Of a stretch of 64,000 nucleotides of DNA, positions 1-8,763 are shown piece after piece (within the stretch, counting starts at the first letter, position 1; every line of letters starts with the position of its first letter). The translations under genes and the position numbers were made by a program. The stretch is taken from the NCBI RefSeq assembly GCF_905397395.1, contig NZ_CAJPVH010000012.1:1-64000 (forward strand), given 5' to 3'. The DNA is from Cupriavidus campinensis (GTDB lineage: Bacteria > Pseudomonadota > Gammaproteobacteria > Burkholderiales > Burkholderiaceae). The notes under the pieces were generated by a model. That model saw only the letters and a list, made by a program, of their open reading frames with translations. It did no database searches and had not been told where the DNA came from.

Positions 1-2
1 GC

Positions 3-407
3 TTCGCGCGCGTGGCCGGCGCGGTGCTGCTGGGCTGGGCGATCTGGCACGTGGCGCGCGGGCACCGTATGCGCCCGCGCGTGGGCATGCGGGCCGGCAT
101 GCTGGGGCTGGCGGGCTGGTCGTTCCTGATGGCCGGCATGCACGGCGCCGGGCTGATGCTGGTGCCGGCGCTGATGCCGATCTGCGCCACGCCCGGGGCC
201 ACCCAGTTCGACGCCGCCGGCGCGCTCGGTCCCGCCATGCTGGCGCTGGGCCTGCACACGGCGGCGATGCTCGCGGCCATCTGCGCCGTGGCGCTGGTGG
301 TCTACGATCGCGTCGGCGTGGCCTTCCTGCGCACCGGTTGGGTCAATCTGGACTGGATCTGGACCGCCGCGCTGGGTATCTGCGGGGTGGTGCTGCTGGT
401 GCTGTGA
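3..407 (+). CDS. Integral membrane protein, C-terminal part
   Basis: The reading frame is already open at the left edge of the window, so only the C-terminal 134 or so residues are present; an internal GTG lies at 12 but the frame reads on upstream. The protein is strongly hydrophobic, with about four membrane segments and a conserved-looking stretch with HGAGLMLVPALMPIC in the second segment. It ends in a hydrophobic helix and TGA at 405-407, directly abutting the stop codon of the convergent DUF3626 gene. I do not recognise a function; the look is that of a conserved inner-membrane protein of unknown role. Its true start lies outside the window. Confidence 0.7.
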   Translation, partial: FARVAGAVLLGWAIWHVARGHRMRPRVGMRAGMLGLAGWSFLMAGMHGAGLMLVPALMPICATPGATQFDAAGALGPAMLALGLHTAAMLAAICAVALVVYDRVGVAFLRTGWVNLDWIWTAALGICGVVLLVL

Positions 408-1253
408 TCAATTCCGGTTGCCGAAGCGCGCCAGCAAGTGCCAGACTTTCTTCAAGTGCTGGGGATCGTGACGGCCCGTGCGGGCGGCGGCGCCGATCGT
501 GGCCGGGGTGAGCGGCTCGCTGCCGGCCAGTGTCGCGGCCAGTGTCGCGGCCAGTTCGGCGATGTGGGCGCCGCGATAGTCAGGCTGGGCGCGCAAGTCA
601 TCGGCGGTTGCCGAGAAACCCGCATGCCATGCCACCGGGCAGGGCAGGGCGCGGGCCAGCGTCTCGGTCTCGGTGCCCCGGTACGACGGGTCCAGCACGA
701 GCGCCTCCACGTCGCGCGCCAGCACCAGCGGGCCGTGTACATGCGCTTCTATATAGTGGTCGAGCGGATCGTCCGGCGGCGCGGCGCGCAGCCGGTCTAC
801 CAGATCCAGCCGTTCGGCCACGCCGAAATGCACCGGATCGAACACGCTGTCCGGGTAGCAGAAGGTGGTCCGCGCCAGCACGCCCGCCGCCAGCCGCAGA
901 TGGCAGGCGCCAAAGCGTGGTGAGCCCCCCTCGGGCCGATGGCGATGGTTGAGCGCGCCGTACTTGGGGCGGTCGGCCGGCGGCGCGGCGTCGTAGGCCT
1001 GGCCGAACATGCGGCTTTCCCAGTGCCAGCGGTCCCCGTCGGGGTGGGCGGTCAGCCCGCCGTTGCTGGTGCCGGTCTCGAACTGGGAGCGATAGACGCC
1101 GTCGGCGGCCATGGCCGCGAGCAGCGGCACGCCGGCGTGGAGCCGGTCCGGGTGGAAATTGAGCGTGACGCGCCAGTCTGGGTGCAGCGGCGCGCCGTGG
1201 CTGCGCGCGGCCACATGGGCCAAGGCGTGGGCGGCGGGGTCGTCCGGGAACAT
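408..1253 (-). CDS. DUF3626 family protein
   Basis: Encodes 281 residues from the ATG at 1253 (MFPDDP...); a longer frame begins at 1343 but its extra 30 residues look like untranslated leader. The core carries blocks typical of DUF3626: VTLNFHPDR, YRSQFETGTSNGG, WESRMFGQAYD, RPKYGALN and GSPRFGACHLRL, followed by TTFCYPDS. The family has no settled function; the mix of His, Glu and Arg in conserved blocks hints at an enzyme, which is inference. It is transcribed away from the downstream hybrid kinase gene and shares a roughly 200-base divergent promoter region with it. Cytoplasmic: no signal peptide or membrane segment is visible. Confidence 0.82.
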   Translation of the reverse strand: MFPDDPAAHALAHVAARSHGAPLHPDWRVTLNFHPDRLHAGVPLLAAMAADGVYRSQFETGTSNGGLTAHPDGDRWHWESRMFGQAYDAAPPADRPKYGALNHRHRPEGGSPRFGACHLRLAAGVLARTTFCYPDSVFDPVHFGVAERLDLVDRLRAAPPDDPLDHYIEAHVHGPLVLARDVEALVLDPSYRGTETETLARALPCPVAWHAGFSATADDLRAQPDYRGAHIAELAATLAATLAGSEPLTPATIGAAARTGRHDPQHLKKVWHLLARFGNRN

Positions 1254-1453
1254 TGGCGGATCCGGGGGTGCCGGCAAGGCGGCGATCGGCCGATTGTAGC
1301 GGCGCTGCGGTGCAGCAATTGTCGGCGCGACACCGACAGCCACGGCGCCCGTCGCACGGTACGATAAAGCGCCCTGGCCGGCATCCCTGCTGGCGGGGGG
1401 CCGGGACGCCTGCCGCCGCGCCCGCCCGCTTTCATCCCATCGATCCTGCCGGT

Positions 1454-4400
1454 ATGCAACCGACTTCCCTGCAACGCTTCCTGTTTGGCACGATCCTGGT
1501 GCCTGTCTCGCTTGCCGTGGTCTTCGCGGCGGACGCGTTCACGCCGCTCGGCCTGGCCGCGTGGTTGTTCTACCTGATCCCGATCTGCCTGTCGCTCTAT
1601 TCGGACAACCCGCGCCTGCCGCTGATCACCGCGGCGGTCAGCTCCGTACTGCTGGCGATTGGCTACGTGGTCTCGCCGCCCGGCGCCGCGCCCGTCGTCG
1701 CCATCACCAACCGCTCCATCGGCCTGCTGGTGAACTGGTTCCTGGCCGTGGTGATCTACCGCTACCTGGTGGGCCAGGGCGCCATCCAGCGGCTGATGTG
1801 GGTGCAGCAGGCCCAGGTGCGGATTCACCAGGAGGTGCGCTCGGCGCAGTCGGCCGGCAATGTTGGCGATGCGCTGGTGCGCGCGCTGGCGCAGGCGCTA
1901 GATGCCCACGTGGGCGTGGTCTATCAGTGCGTGGATGGCAACCTGCACCGGCTGGCCACCTGGGCATTGGCCGATGCGGACCGCGCGCCGGCCACGCTGG
2001 CGCCCGGCGAGACGCTGGCCGGACAGGCCGTGACCGAGAACCGCGTGATCGCCGTGGGCGGGCTGCCGGCCGACTATCTGCCGGTGGCCTCCGCACTGGG
2101 CCGCACGCGCCCCACCGAGATCGTGGCCGCGCCGCTGACGGCCGAGGGCGAGGTCGTCGGCGTGATCGAACTGGGCTTCGTCACGTCCCGGCGCGGGACT
2201 GCCGATGTGGTGGAACTGCTCGACCGCATCGGCGAACCGGTCGGTATGACGCTGCGCGCCGCCAGCTACCGGGGCCGGCTGGAGCACCTGCTCGGCGAGA
2301 CCCAGCGCCAGAGCGAGGAACTGCAGGTCCAGCAGGAGGAGCTGCGCGTCTCCAACGAGGAACTGGAGGAGCGCGGCCGCGCGCTGATGGACTCCCAGGC
2401 GCGGCTGGAAACCCAGCAGGCGGAACTCGAACAGACCAACGTCCAGCTGGAGGAGCACACGCAGCGGCTGGAGACCCAGAAGCGCGAGATGCTCGCCTTC
2501 CAGGCCGAACTGGCCGCCAATGCGCGGGCGCTGGAGCGTTCGAACCAGTACAAGAGCGAGTTCCTGGCGAATATGTCGCACGAGTTGCGCACGCCGCTGA
2601 ACAGCGCGCTGATCCTGGCGAAGCTGCTGCAGGAGAACAAGGACGGCACGCTGACCGACGAGCAGGTCCGCTACGCGGCCACCATCCACGCGGCCAATAC
2701 CGACCTGCTGAACCTGATCAACGACATCCTCGACCTCTCCAAGATCGAGGCCGGCCATCTGACGATTGAACCGGAGCCGGTGGAACTGGACACCTTCACC
2801 GCCCGGATTTCGCAGATGTTCGACCATGTGGGCGAGCAGAAGGGCGTGGCCTTCCGCGTGGAGCGGATGCCGGGCCTGCCTGACGCCATCGTCACGGACA
2901 GCCAGCGCCTGCAGCAAATCCTCAAGAATCTGCTATCCAATGCCTTCAAGTTCACCGAGAAGGGCTCGGTCACGCTGGCGCTGGTCGCGCAGGGCGACGA
3001 TGCGATCCGCTTCGAGGTGCGCGACACCGGCATCGGCATCCCGAAGGACAAGCAGCAGGTCATCTTCGAAGCCTTCCAGCAGGCCGACGGCACCACCAGC
3101 CGCCGCTACGGCGGTACCGGGCTGGGTTTGTCGATCTCGCGCGAGCTGGCGCGGCTGCTGGGCGGCGCGATTGCCGTGGCGAGCGAGCCGGGGGAGGGCA
3201 GCGTGTTTTCGCTGACCGTGCCGCGCACGCTGGTGGCGGATGCCGCCACGCAGGCCGGGCTGGTCACACCGCCGGCCGCCCCCGAGCGGGTTCAGGCCCC
3301 GCCGTCGCAGGCCATGCCGCTGCCGCCCATGGCACGGCCCGCGCCGATTCCGGCCCCGGAGGCGTCCGAAGGCGGGCCGGGCCCATCGCCGTCCGGCTAT
3401 CCGCAGCCGATTGCCGACGACCGCGACCATCGCACGCGCGGCAATCGCCTGATCCTGGTCGTGGAAGACGATATCGACTTCGCCGGCATCCTCTACGACC
3501 TCGCCCACGAGCTGGATTTCGACTGCATCCACGCCACTACGTCGAGCCACGGGCTGGAGCTGGCGCGCCACCACCAGCCCTGCGGCATCCTGCTCGACGT
3601 GGCGCTGCCAGACCAGTCGGGCCTGACGCTGCTGGACTGGCTCAAGCACGACCCGGCCACGCGCCACATCCCCACGCACCTGATCTCGGTCAGCGACCAC
3701 GCCGAAGCGGCGCTGCATCGCGGCGCCATCGGCTACACCTTCAAGCCGAGCGAGCGCAACAAGCTGGCCGAGGCGATGCGGGGGCTGGAGGCGCGCATGG
3801 CGCCGGGCCAGCGCCGCGTGCTGGTGATCGAAGATGACCCGGCGCTGCGCGAGAGCATCCGCGCGCTGCTGCAGTCGGTCCAGGCCGAGATCGTTACCGC
3901 CGGCAGCGTGGCCGGCGCGCGCGAGGCGCTGGCCGGCGCCGCGTTCGACTGCGTGGTGATGGATATGGTGCTGCCGGACGGCACCGGCCACGACCTGCTG
4001 GCCCACATGGCCAGCGATGGCGCCGGGCAGATGCCGCCGGTCATCGTCTACACCGGGCGGCAGCTCTCGGCCGAGGACGAGCAGCGCCTGCGCCGCTATT
4101 CGAAGTCGATCATCATCAAGGGCGCGCGTTCGCCGGACCGGCTGCTGGACGAGGTGACGCTGTTCCTGCACAGCGTGGAGTCCCAGCTGCCGCCCGAGCA
4201 GCAGCGCATGCTGCGCGCCGCGCGCAGCCGCGACGACGCCTTCGACGGCCGCAAGCTGCTGCTGGTGGAGGACGACGCGCGCAATATCTTCGCGCTGTCC
4301 AAGGTGATCGAGCCGCTCGGGGCCACCGTGGAGATCGCCCGCAGCGGGCGCGAGGCGCTGGACATGCTGGCGCGCCACAAGGACGTGGACCTCGTCCTGA

Positions 4401-4618
4401 TGGACATCATGATGCCGGAGATGGATGGCATCACGGCCATGCGCCATATCCGCCAGATGCCCGAATACGGGCGGCTGCCGATCATTGCGCTGACCGCCAA
4501 GGCGATGCCGTCCGACCGCGAGGCGTGCCTGCGCGCCGGGGCGAACGACTACATCGCCAAGCCGATTGATGTGGATCAACTGCTGTCCCTGTGCCGCGTA
4601 TGGCTCCACGAAAGTTGA
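1454..4618 (+). CDS. Membrane hybrid histidine kinase, GAF-HisKA-HATPase-REC-REC-REC
   Basis: A 1054-residue sensor kinase, started at the ATG at 1454 because the preceding in-frame residues are proline/arginine-rich non-protein-like sequence. Order: N-terminal membrane helices (residues about 10-105), a GAF-like sensor domain (about 125-275), a long coiled coil rich in Glu/Gln/Leu (about 275-360), HisKA with the phosphoacceptor in SHELRTPLN (His376), HATPase with DTGIGI and GGTGLGLS, a proline-rich linker, then three receiver domains with acceptor aspartates near 715 (LLDVALP), 837 (MDMVLP) and 984 (MDIMMP). The middle receiver pair is more diverged than the third. The next genes encode CheR, CheB and a second kinase with overlaps or tiny gaps, so all four probably form one phosphorelay operon. 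The signal is unknown. Confidence 0.93.
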   Translation: MQPTSLQRFLFGTILVPVSLAVVFAADAFTPLGLAAWLFYLIPICLSLYSDNPRLPLITAAVSSVLLAIGYVVSPPGAAPVVAITNRSIGLLVNWFLAVVIYRYLVGQGAIQRLMWVQQAQVRIHQEVRSAQSAGNVGDALVRALAQALDAHVGVVYQCVDGNLHRLATWALADADRAPATLAPGETLAGQAVTENRVIAVGGLPADYLPVASALGRTRPTEIVAAPLTAEGEVVGVIELGFVTSRRGTADVVELLDRIGEPVGMTLRAASYRGRLEHLLGETQRQSEELQVQQEELRVSNEELEERGRALMDSQARLETQQAELEQTNVQLEEHTQRLETQKREMLAFQAELAANARALERSNQYKSEFLANMSHELRTPLNSALILAKLLQENKDGTLTDEQVRYAATIHAANTDLLNLINDILDLSKIEAGHLTIEPEPVELDTFTARISQMFDHVGEQKGVAFRVERMPGLPDAIVTDSQRLQQILKNLLSNAFKFTEKGSVTLALVAQGDDAIRFEVRDTGIGIPKDKQQVIFEAFQQADGTTSRRYGGTGLGLSISRELARLLGGAIAVASEPGEGSVFSLTVPRTLVADAATQAGLVTPPAAPERVQAPPSQAMPLPPMARPAPIPAPEASEGGPGPSPSGYPQPIADDRDHRTRGNRLILVVEDDIDFAGILYDLAHELDFDCIHATTSSHGLELARHHQPCGILLDVALPDQSGLTLLDWLKHDPATRHIPTHLISVSDHAEAALHRGAIGYTFKPSERNKLAEAMRGLEARMAPGQRRVLVIEDDPALRESIRALLQSVQAEIVTAGSVAGAREALAGAAFDCVVMDMVLPDGTGHDLLAHMASDGAGQMPPVIVYTGRQLSAEDEQRLRRYSKSIIIKGARSPDRLLDEVTLFLHSVESQLPPEQQRMLRAARSRDDAFDGRKLLLVEDDARNIFALSKVIEPLGATVEIARSGREALDMLARHKDVDLVLMDIMMPEMDGITAMRHIRQMPEYGRLPIIALTAKAMPSDREACLRAGANDYIAKPIDVDQLLSLCRVWLHES

Positions 4619-5526
4619 ACACCCCGGACGCCGCGCCGCTGCCGCCGCTGTCACTGCCAGTGTCATTGCCACCGCCCGTGCCGGTGGTGGATCGCGGCGA
4701 GACGGCGCTGCCCGACGCCAATTTCGAGATCGAACTGGAACTGCTGCTGGAGGCCATCTTCCGCAAGTACCAGCACGATTTCCGGCACTACGCGCGGGCC
4801 TCGGTGCGGCGGCGGCTGCAGCAGGCGCTGCACGACCTGGGCTTTGCCACGTTGTCGCAACTCCAGGACCGCATGCTGCGCGACGCGGCGCTGTTCGCGC
4901 GCATGCTGCAGTACCTGACGGTACAGGTCAGCGAGATGTTCCGGGACCCCTCCTACTTCCGCGCCATCCGCGAGCATGTGGTGCCGGTGCTCCAGACCTA
5001 TCCGTCGATCAATGTCTGGGTGGCCGGGTGCAGCAGCGGCGAGGAATTGTGGTCGCTGGCCATCCTGTTCGAGGAGGAGGGGCTGGCCGAGCGTACGGTG
5101 TTCTACGCCACCGACATCAACCCCGACGCGCTGGCCATCGCCCGGGCGGGTGTGTACGATGCGGGGCGCCTGCGGGCGTTCGGCGCCAACTACCTGGCGG
5201 CGGGCGGGCGGCGCTCGCTCTCGGACTACTATCATGCAGCCTATGGGAAGGCCAAGTTCAGCGCCGGGCTGATCCGCCAGTCGGTGTTCGCCGACCACAG
5301 CCTGGCCACCGACAGCGTGTTCCAGGAGGCCCAGCTGATTTCGTGCCGCAATGTGCTGATCTACTTCGACCGCGCGCTGCAGGACCGCGCCATCGGCCTG
5401 TTCCACGACGCGCTGGCGCGGCGCGGCTTCCTGGGGCTGGGGAGCAAGGAGAGCCTGCACTTCAGCGCCCACGCCGGGGCTTTCGAGCCACTGGTGCCGC
5501 GCGAGCGGCTGTACCGCAAGCTGTGA
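4600..5526 (+). CDS. cheR: CheR-type protein-glutamate O-methyltransferase
   Basis: About 308 residues from the ATG at 4600; a GTG at 4591 is an alternative. Either start lies inside the end of the upstream kinase gene, implying translational coupling. After a proline-rich leader come the CheR N-terminal helical domain (HDFRHYARASVRRR), the link VSEMFRDPSYF, the S-adenosylmethionine site VAGCSSGEE, ATDIN, and the late motif SCRNVLIYF, all family hallmarks. CheR proteins methylate glutamates of chemoreceptors, but no receptor, CheA or CheW gene is nearby. In clusters of this composition the CheR/CheB pair is thought to modify a component of the sensory phosphorelay rather than to serve chemotaxis; that role is inferred from context. 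Confidence 0.93.
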   Translation: MAPRKLNTPDAAPLPPLSLPVSLPPPVPVVDRGETALPDANFEIELELLLEAIFRKYQHDFRHYARASVRRRLQQALHDLGFATLSQLQDRMLRDAALFARMLQYLTVQVSEMFRDPSYFRAIREHVVPVLQTYPSINVWVAGCSSGEELWSLAILFEEEGLAERTVFYATDINPDALAIARAGVYDAGRLRAFGANYLAAGGRRSLSDYYHAAYGKAKFSAGLIRQSVFADHSLATDSVFQEAQLISCRNVLIYFDRALQDRAIGLFHDALARRGFLGLGSKESLHFSAHAGAFEPLVPRERLYRKL

Positions 5527-5536
5527 AGGAGGCGCG

Positions 5537-6139
5537 ATGGCAGGGCTGATGGATACGCAAGGGTGCGACGCCGTGGTGATCGGCGCGTCGGCCGGTGGCG
5601 TCGAGGCGTTGTCCGTGCTGCTGCCGATGGTGCCGGCGGGCTTCCGGCCGGCGCTGCTGATCGTGATGCACCAGCATCCGAACCAGCCCAGCCTGCTGCC
5701 CGAGCTGTTCGGCGCGCGCTGCGCGCTGCCCGTGTGCGAGGCCGAGGACAAGATGCCGGTGCGGCCGGGCCATCTCTACCTGGCGCCGCCGGACTACCAC
5801 CTGCTCGTGGAGCGGGTACCGGGGGCGCCCGAGGACGTGGAACTGGCGCTCTCCGTGGAGCCGCCGGTGCGCTTCTCGCGGCCCTCCATCGACGTGCTGT
5901 TCGAGTCGGCGGCGGTGGCGTGGCGTGACCGGGTACTCGGCGTGCTGCTCTCGGGCGCCAACGACGATGGCGCGCGCGGCCTGGCGATGATCCGCGCGGC
6001 AGGTGGCCGGGCGTGGGTGCAGTCGCCGGACAGCGCCGCCGTGGAAACCATGCCGCAGGAGGCCATCGACCGTGGCGCGGCAGACCGCGTGCTGACACTG
6101 GAACAAATCGGCCAGCGCCTGGCCCAGTTTTCTGAATGA
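5537..6139 (+). CDS. cheB: Stand-alone CheB methylesterase domain
   Basis: A 200-residue CheB catalytic domain without the usual N-terminal receiver domain. The catalytic triad is visible: Ser18 in GASAGG, His45 in VMHQHPNQPSLLPELF, and Asp144 in LLSGANDDGARG. The family demethylates or deamidates receptor glutamates. Here the lack of a receiver means its activity cannot be set by its own phosphorylation; control may come from the neighbouring kinases. It follows cheR by 10 bases with a GGAGGCG-like ribosome site, and its stop overlaps the next start (ATGA at 6136-6139). Cytoplasmic. Confidence 0.92.
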   Translation: MAGLMDTQGCDAVVIGASAGGVEALSVLLPMVPAGFRPALLIVMHQHPNQPSLLPELFGARCALPVCEAEDKMPVRPGHLYLAPPDYHLLVERVPGAPEDVELALSVEPPVRFSRPSIDVLFESAAVAWRDRVLGVLLSGANDDGARGLAMIRAAGGRAWVQSPDSAAVETMPQEAIDRGAADRVLTLEQIGQRLAQFSE

Positions 6140-7269
6140 CCCTGACCATGCAAGCTCCGATCAAGATCCTCGCCGTCGACGACATCGCCGCCAACCTCAC
6201 CGCCCTCGATGCCGTGCTGGCCAAGCCCGATGTGCAGATCGTCCACGCCAATTCCGGCGCGCAGGCGCTGGAACTGCTGCTCGAGCACGACTTCGGGCTG
6301 GCCATCCTCGACGTGCACATGCCCGAGATGGACGGCTTCGAGCTGGCCGAGCTGATGCGCGGCAGCAAGCGCACCAGCCATATCCCCATCCTGTTCCTGA
6401 CGGCGGCCGGAGAGGACAGCGCGCGGGCATTCCGCGGCTACGCTTCCGGCGCGGTCGATTTCCTGTTCAAGCCGATCGACGCGCGCGTGCTGGCGGCCAA
6501 GGTCGACGTATTCGTGCAACTGGCCCGGCAGAAGCAGCAGCTGGCCGAACAGCTGGAAACCGCCCAGCAACTGCTCAAGACCAACGAGATGCTGATGGCG
6601 GTGCTCGCGCACGACCTGCGTACGCCGCTGTCGGCGATCATCGCGTCGGCGTCGTTCCTGGGGCGGTTCGGGGGCGAGGAGAAGCTCAAGCCGGCCACCG
6701 ACCGCATCTCGCGCAGCAGCCAGCGCATGGCGCGCATGGTGGATCAGCTGCTGCACGTGGCGCGGCTGCACGGCGGGCGCGTCAAGCTGGAGCCGCGCCA
6801 GGAAGACCTGCGCGCGATCTGCGCGGCCATTGTCGATGAGTGCGAGGCGTCGCACGGCAAGGAGCGCGTGGTACTGGAAACCGTGGGGGATACGCTGGCG
6901 ACCATCGATCCGGACCTGATCTCGCAGGTGCTATCGAACCTCGTCGGCAATGCCCTGCATCATGGCGACCCGGCGGTGCCGGTGGTCGTGGCCGTGGATG
7001 GCACGGCGGCCGAGCGCCTGGCGGTAACGGTGACCAATGGCGGGGTGATCGATGGGGCGACCCTGCCGCATGTCTTCGAGGCGTTCCGCTCGGGCGGCGG
7101 CGACAGCGCCGAGGGGCTGGGCCTCGGGCTCTATATCTCGCGGGAGCTGGCCGCGTTGCACGGCGGAAGCGTCGAGGCCGCTTCGTCGGCGGCCCTGGGC
7201 ACCACGGTCTTCACCGTGACGCTGCCCCGCGCGTGCTGCGGGACGCAGGGGATCATCCAGCCGGCCTAG
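6136..7269 (+). CDS. REC-HisKA-HATPase response-regulator kinase
   Basis: A 377-residue soluble protein: receiver domain first (VDD near residue 13, acceptor Asp59 in AILDVHMPEMDG, Lys in FKPID), then HisKA with His159 in LAHDLRTPLS and HATPase with a shortened G-box region ending GLGLGLYISREL. It probably takes phosphate from, or is gated by, the hybrid kinase three genes upstream. Its start overlaps the cheB stop by four bases, so it is the last gene of the operon. Its stop (7267-7269) overlaps the stop of the convergent DUF2188 gene. The HATPase N-box (NLVGNALHHG) is intact, suggesting an active kinase. Confidence 0.92.
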   Translation: MTLTMQAPIKILAVDDIAANLTALDAVLAKPDVQIVHANSGAQALELLLEHDFGLAILDVHMPEMDGFELAELMRGSKRTSHIPILFLTAAGEDSARAFRGYASGAVDFLFKPIDARVLAAKVDVFVQLARQKQQLAEQLETAQQLLKTNEMLMAVLAHDLRTPLSAIIASASFLGRFGGEEKLKPATDRISRSSQRMARMVDQLLHVARLHGGRVKLEPRQEDLRAICAAIVDECEASHGKERVVLETVGDTLATIDPDLISQVLSNLVGNALHHGDPAVPVVVAVDGTAAERLAVTVTNGGVIDGATLPHVFEAFRSGGGDSAEGLGLGLYISRELAALHGGSVEAASSAALGTTVFTVTLPRACCGTQGIIQPA

Positions 7270-7487
7270 CCAGCCACCTCCCTCGGATCATGGCCGTAGC
7301 TGTCGCGTTCGCGGATCTTGCCGTCGACGCCATGGATCAGCAACTCCACTTTCTGGCGCCGGGCCAGGCCGGTGCCGGCCTGAATGGCCTCGTCCTGCGT
7401 GGCATGGTGAGACTCGGCGTAGCGGGCGCCCTCGTGGATCACGTCCCAACCGGAGCCGTGCGGCACGACATGGAGGTTGGTCTGCAT
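7266..7487 (-). CDS. DUF2188 small protein
   Basis: A 73-residue protein started at the ATG at 7487, preceded by GGAGAA at good spacing; the longer open frame upstream is repeat-derived (WVAWVAWVA) and unlikely to be translated. The sequence HVVPHGSGWDVIHEGARYAESHHATQDEAIQAG is a clear DUF2188 core, a short beta-rich fold in which a GW pair and an A.S/H..T..EA block recur. Function unknown. A second copy with the same core (GGWDVIHEGARYADSHH) lies at 48131-48358, so the genome keeps at least two paralogs. Confidence 0.82.
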   Translation of the reverse strand: MQTNLHVVPHGSGWDVIHEGARYAESHHATQDEAIQAGTGLARRQKVELLIHGVDGKIRERDSYGHDPREVAG

Positions 7488-7563
7488 GATGGTTCTCCGG
7501 GATCGTATGGTCTTTCCATTATGGCTGCCATGGCGCAGAGCACAATCCGGCGCTGTCTGACAG

Positions 7564-7588
7564 GCCACCCACGCCACCCACGCCACCC
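7564..7588. repeat. 9-base tandem repeat GCCACCCAC, 2.8 copies
   Basis: Three near-perfect copies of GCCACCCAC lie in the divergent region between the DUF2188 gene and the 7709 gene. It is one of several 9-base simple repeats in this window and could vary in copy number between strains. Confidence 0.75.
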
Positions 7589-7708
7589 GGGAAGCACCGC
7601 ACGGGCGGCGTGCGCATCGCTTGTGTCCGGGGCGTGACGGTTTACCGTGCCTTTTCGGGGCGCCCTTATATATTCTTGTAGGGAAAACAACGCGCAGGAG
7701 ACACAGCC

Positions 7709-8020
7709 ATGCAAGCGAGGTTTGCGCGCGGCATTGCGCAGATGCCACTGACGGTGGCGGCCCGGGAATCCCTGCTGGCGGAGAAGGCCGCCATGCCCGA
7801 GGTCGGCGACCTGGTGACGGTTTGCAGCCAGGATATGGAAACCGAGTTCAGCGTCCGCCTGACGGCGGTGGCCGGACCCGAGCTTTGGTACGGCGTGATT
7901 CATGCCATCACGCGCGGTGCCGAGATGCTGGTCGTGGCCGAGGGCCTGGAGCTGGACGACGTGGTCAGCGTGCGGCGCCAGGAGATCGCCTCGGTGGTCA
8001 AGGCCAACCACCACCATTGA
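7709..8020 (+). CDS. Hypothetical 103-residue protein
   Basis: A small soluble protein beginning at an ATG preceded by AGGAGA (about nine bases upstream). A basic N-terminus (MQARFARGIAQMPLTVAARESL) is followed by a mixed region with VGDLVTVCSQDMETEFSVRLTAV and LELDDVVSVRRQEIASVV, ending in KANHHH. The alternating hydrophobic pattern suggests a small beta-barrel or SH3-like fold, but I do not recognise a family. A TA-rich stretch (TTATATATTCTTG near 7667) just upstream is a plausible promoter element. Codon use matches its neighbours, so it is likely a real gene. Confidence 0.65.
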   Translation: MQARFARGIAQMPLTVAARESLLAEKAAMPEVGDLVTVCSQDMETEFSVRLTAVAGPELWYGVIHAITRGAEMLVVAEGLELDDVVSVRRQEIASVVKANHHH

Positions 8021-8078
8021 TCGTTCCCGCCGGGAGCGGGTATGCTGCGGATGCACATCCATCCGTCGCCCCCGCTTT

Positions 8079-8753
8079 ATGTCTTCCGCCTACACCACGC
8101 AAGCTTCCACCCCCGTCTTCATTGCCGGCCCCGCCGGCCAGATCGAAACCCTGCTCGACACCCCCGCCGGCCCGCCCGTCGGCATTGCCGTGGTGGCGCA
8201 CCCCCACCCGGGGCAGGGCGGCACCGCCGAGCACAAGATCCCCCAACTGCTGGCGCGCACGCTCCAGGCCCATGGTTTCGTGACGATGCGGCCGAACTAC
8301 CGGGGCGTGGGGCAGAGCGAGGGCGCCTACGATGGCGGCCCCGGCGAGTCCACCGATGTGGAAGCCGTGCTGCGCCATCTGCAGGCCGAGTACCCGGGCC
8401 TGCCCGTGGCGCTGGCCGGGTTCTCGTTCGGTGCCTTCGTGCAGACGCTGATGGTGGCGCGGCTGACGGCGGCGGGAGACGCTGCGGCGGAATCGATCCA
8501 GCATCTGATCCTGACCGGCATGCCGGCTGGCGCGCTGTCCGAGACGCTGTCCTACGACACCCCGCCCGTGCCGGCCCACACGCTGGTGGTGCATGGCGAA
8601 AAGGACGAGCGCGTGCCGCTGATCAACGTCTTCGACTGGGCCCGCCCGCAGGAGCTGCCGGTGGTGGTCCTGCCGGCCGCCGGGCATTTCTTCACCGGCA
8701 AGCTGCCGGGGCTGCGCAGTGTGGTGGAGGGGTACCTGCGCCGGCCTACCTGA
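8079..8753 (+). CDS. Alpha/beta hydrolase
   Basis: 224 residues from the ATG at 8079; upstream in-frame sequence is not protein-like. It shows the serine-hydrolase layout: an oxyanion-region HPHPGQGG (residues 41-48), RPNYRGVGQSEG, the nucleophile elbow GFSFGAF with Ser116, an acid in HGEKDERVP, and the late His in AAGHFF. This matches the compact family of small cytosolic alpha/beta hydrolases often annotated as CocE/NonD or dienelactone-hydrolase-like. Substrate not predictable. No signal peptide. It converges on the MipA gene with only ten bases between stops. Confidence 0.88.
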   Translation: MSSAYTTQASTPVFIAGPAGQIETLLDTPAGPPVGIAVVAHPHPGQGGTAEHKIPQLLARTLQAHGFVTMRPNYRGVGQSEGAYDGGPGESTDVEAVLRHLQAEYPGLPVALAGFSFGAFVQTLMVARLTAAGDAAAESIQHLILTGMPAGALSETLSYDTPPVPAHTLVVHGEKDERVPLINVFDWARPQELPVVVLPAAGHFFTGKLPGLRSVVEGYLRRPT

Positions 8754-8763
8754 TGGTCATCGC

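Noticed and set aside
2933..4672. 579-codon minus-strand frame opposite the first hybrid kinase
   Set aside because: No start signal, no recognisable domain, and fully overlapped by HATPase and receiver domains on the plus strand.
4591..6139. Chemotaxis operon
   Set aside because: cheR and cheB are present, but there is no cheA, cheW, cheY or receptor gene, and CheB lacks its receiver; the pair belongs to a kinase relay operon.
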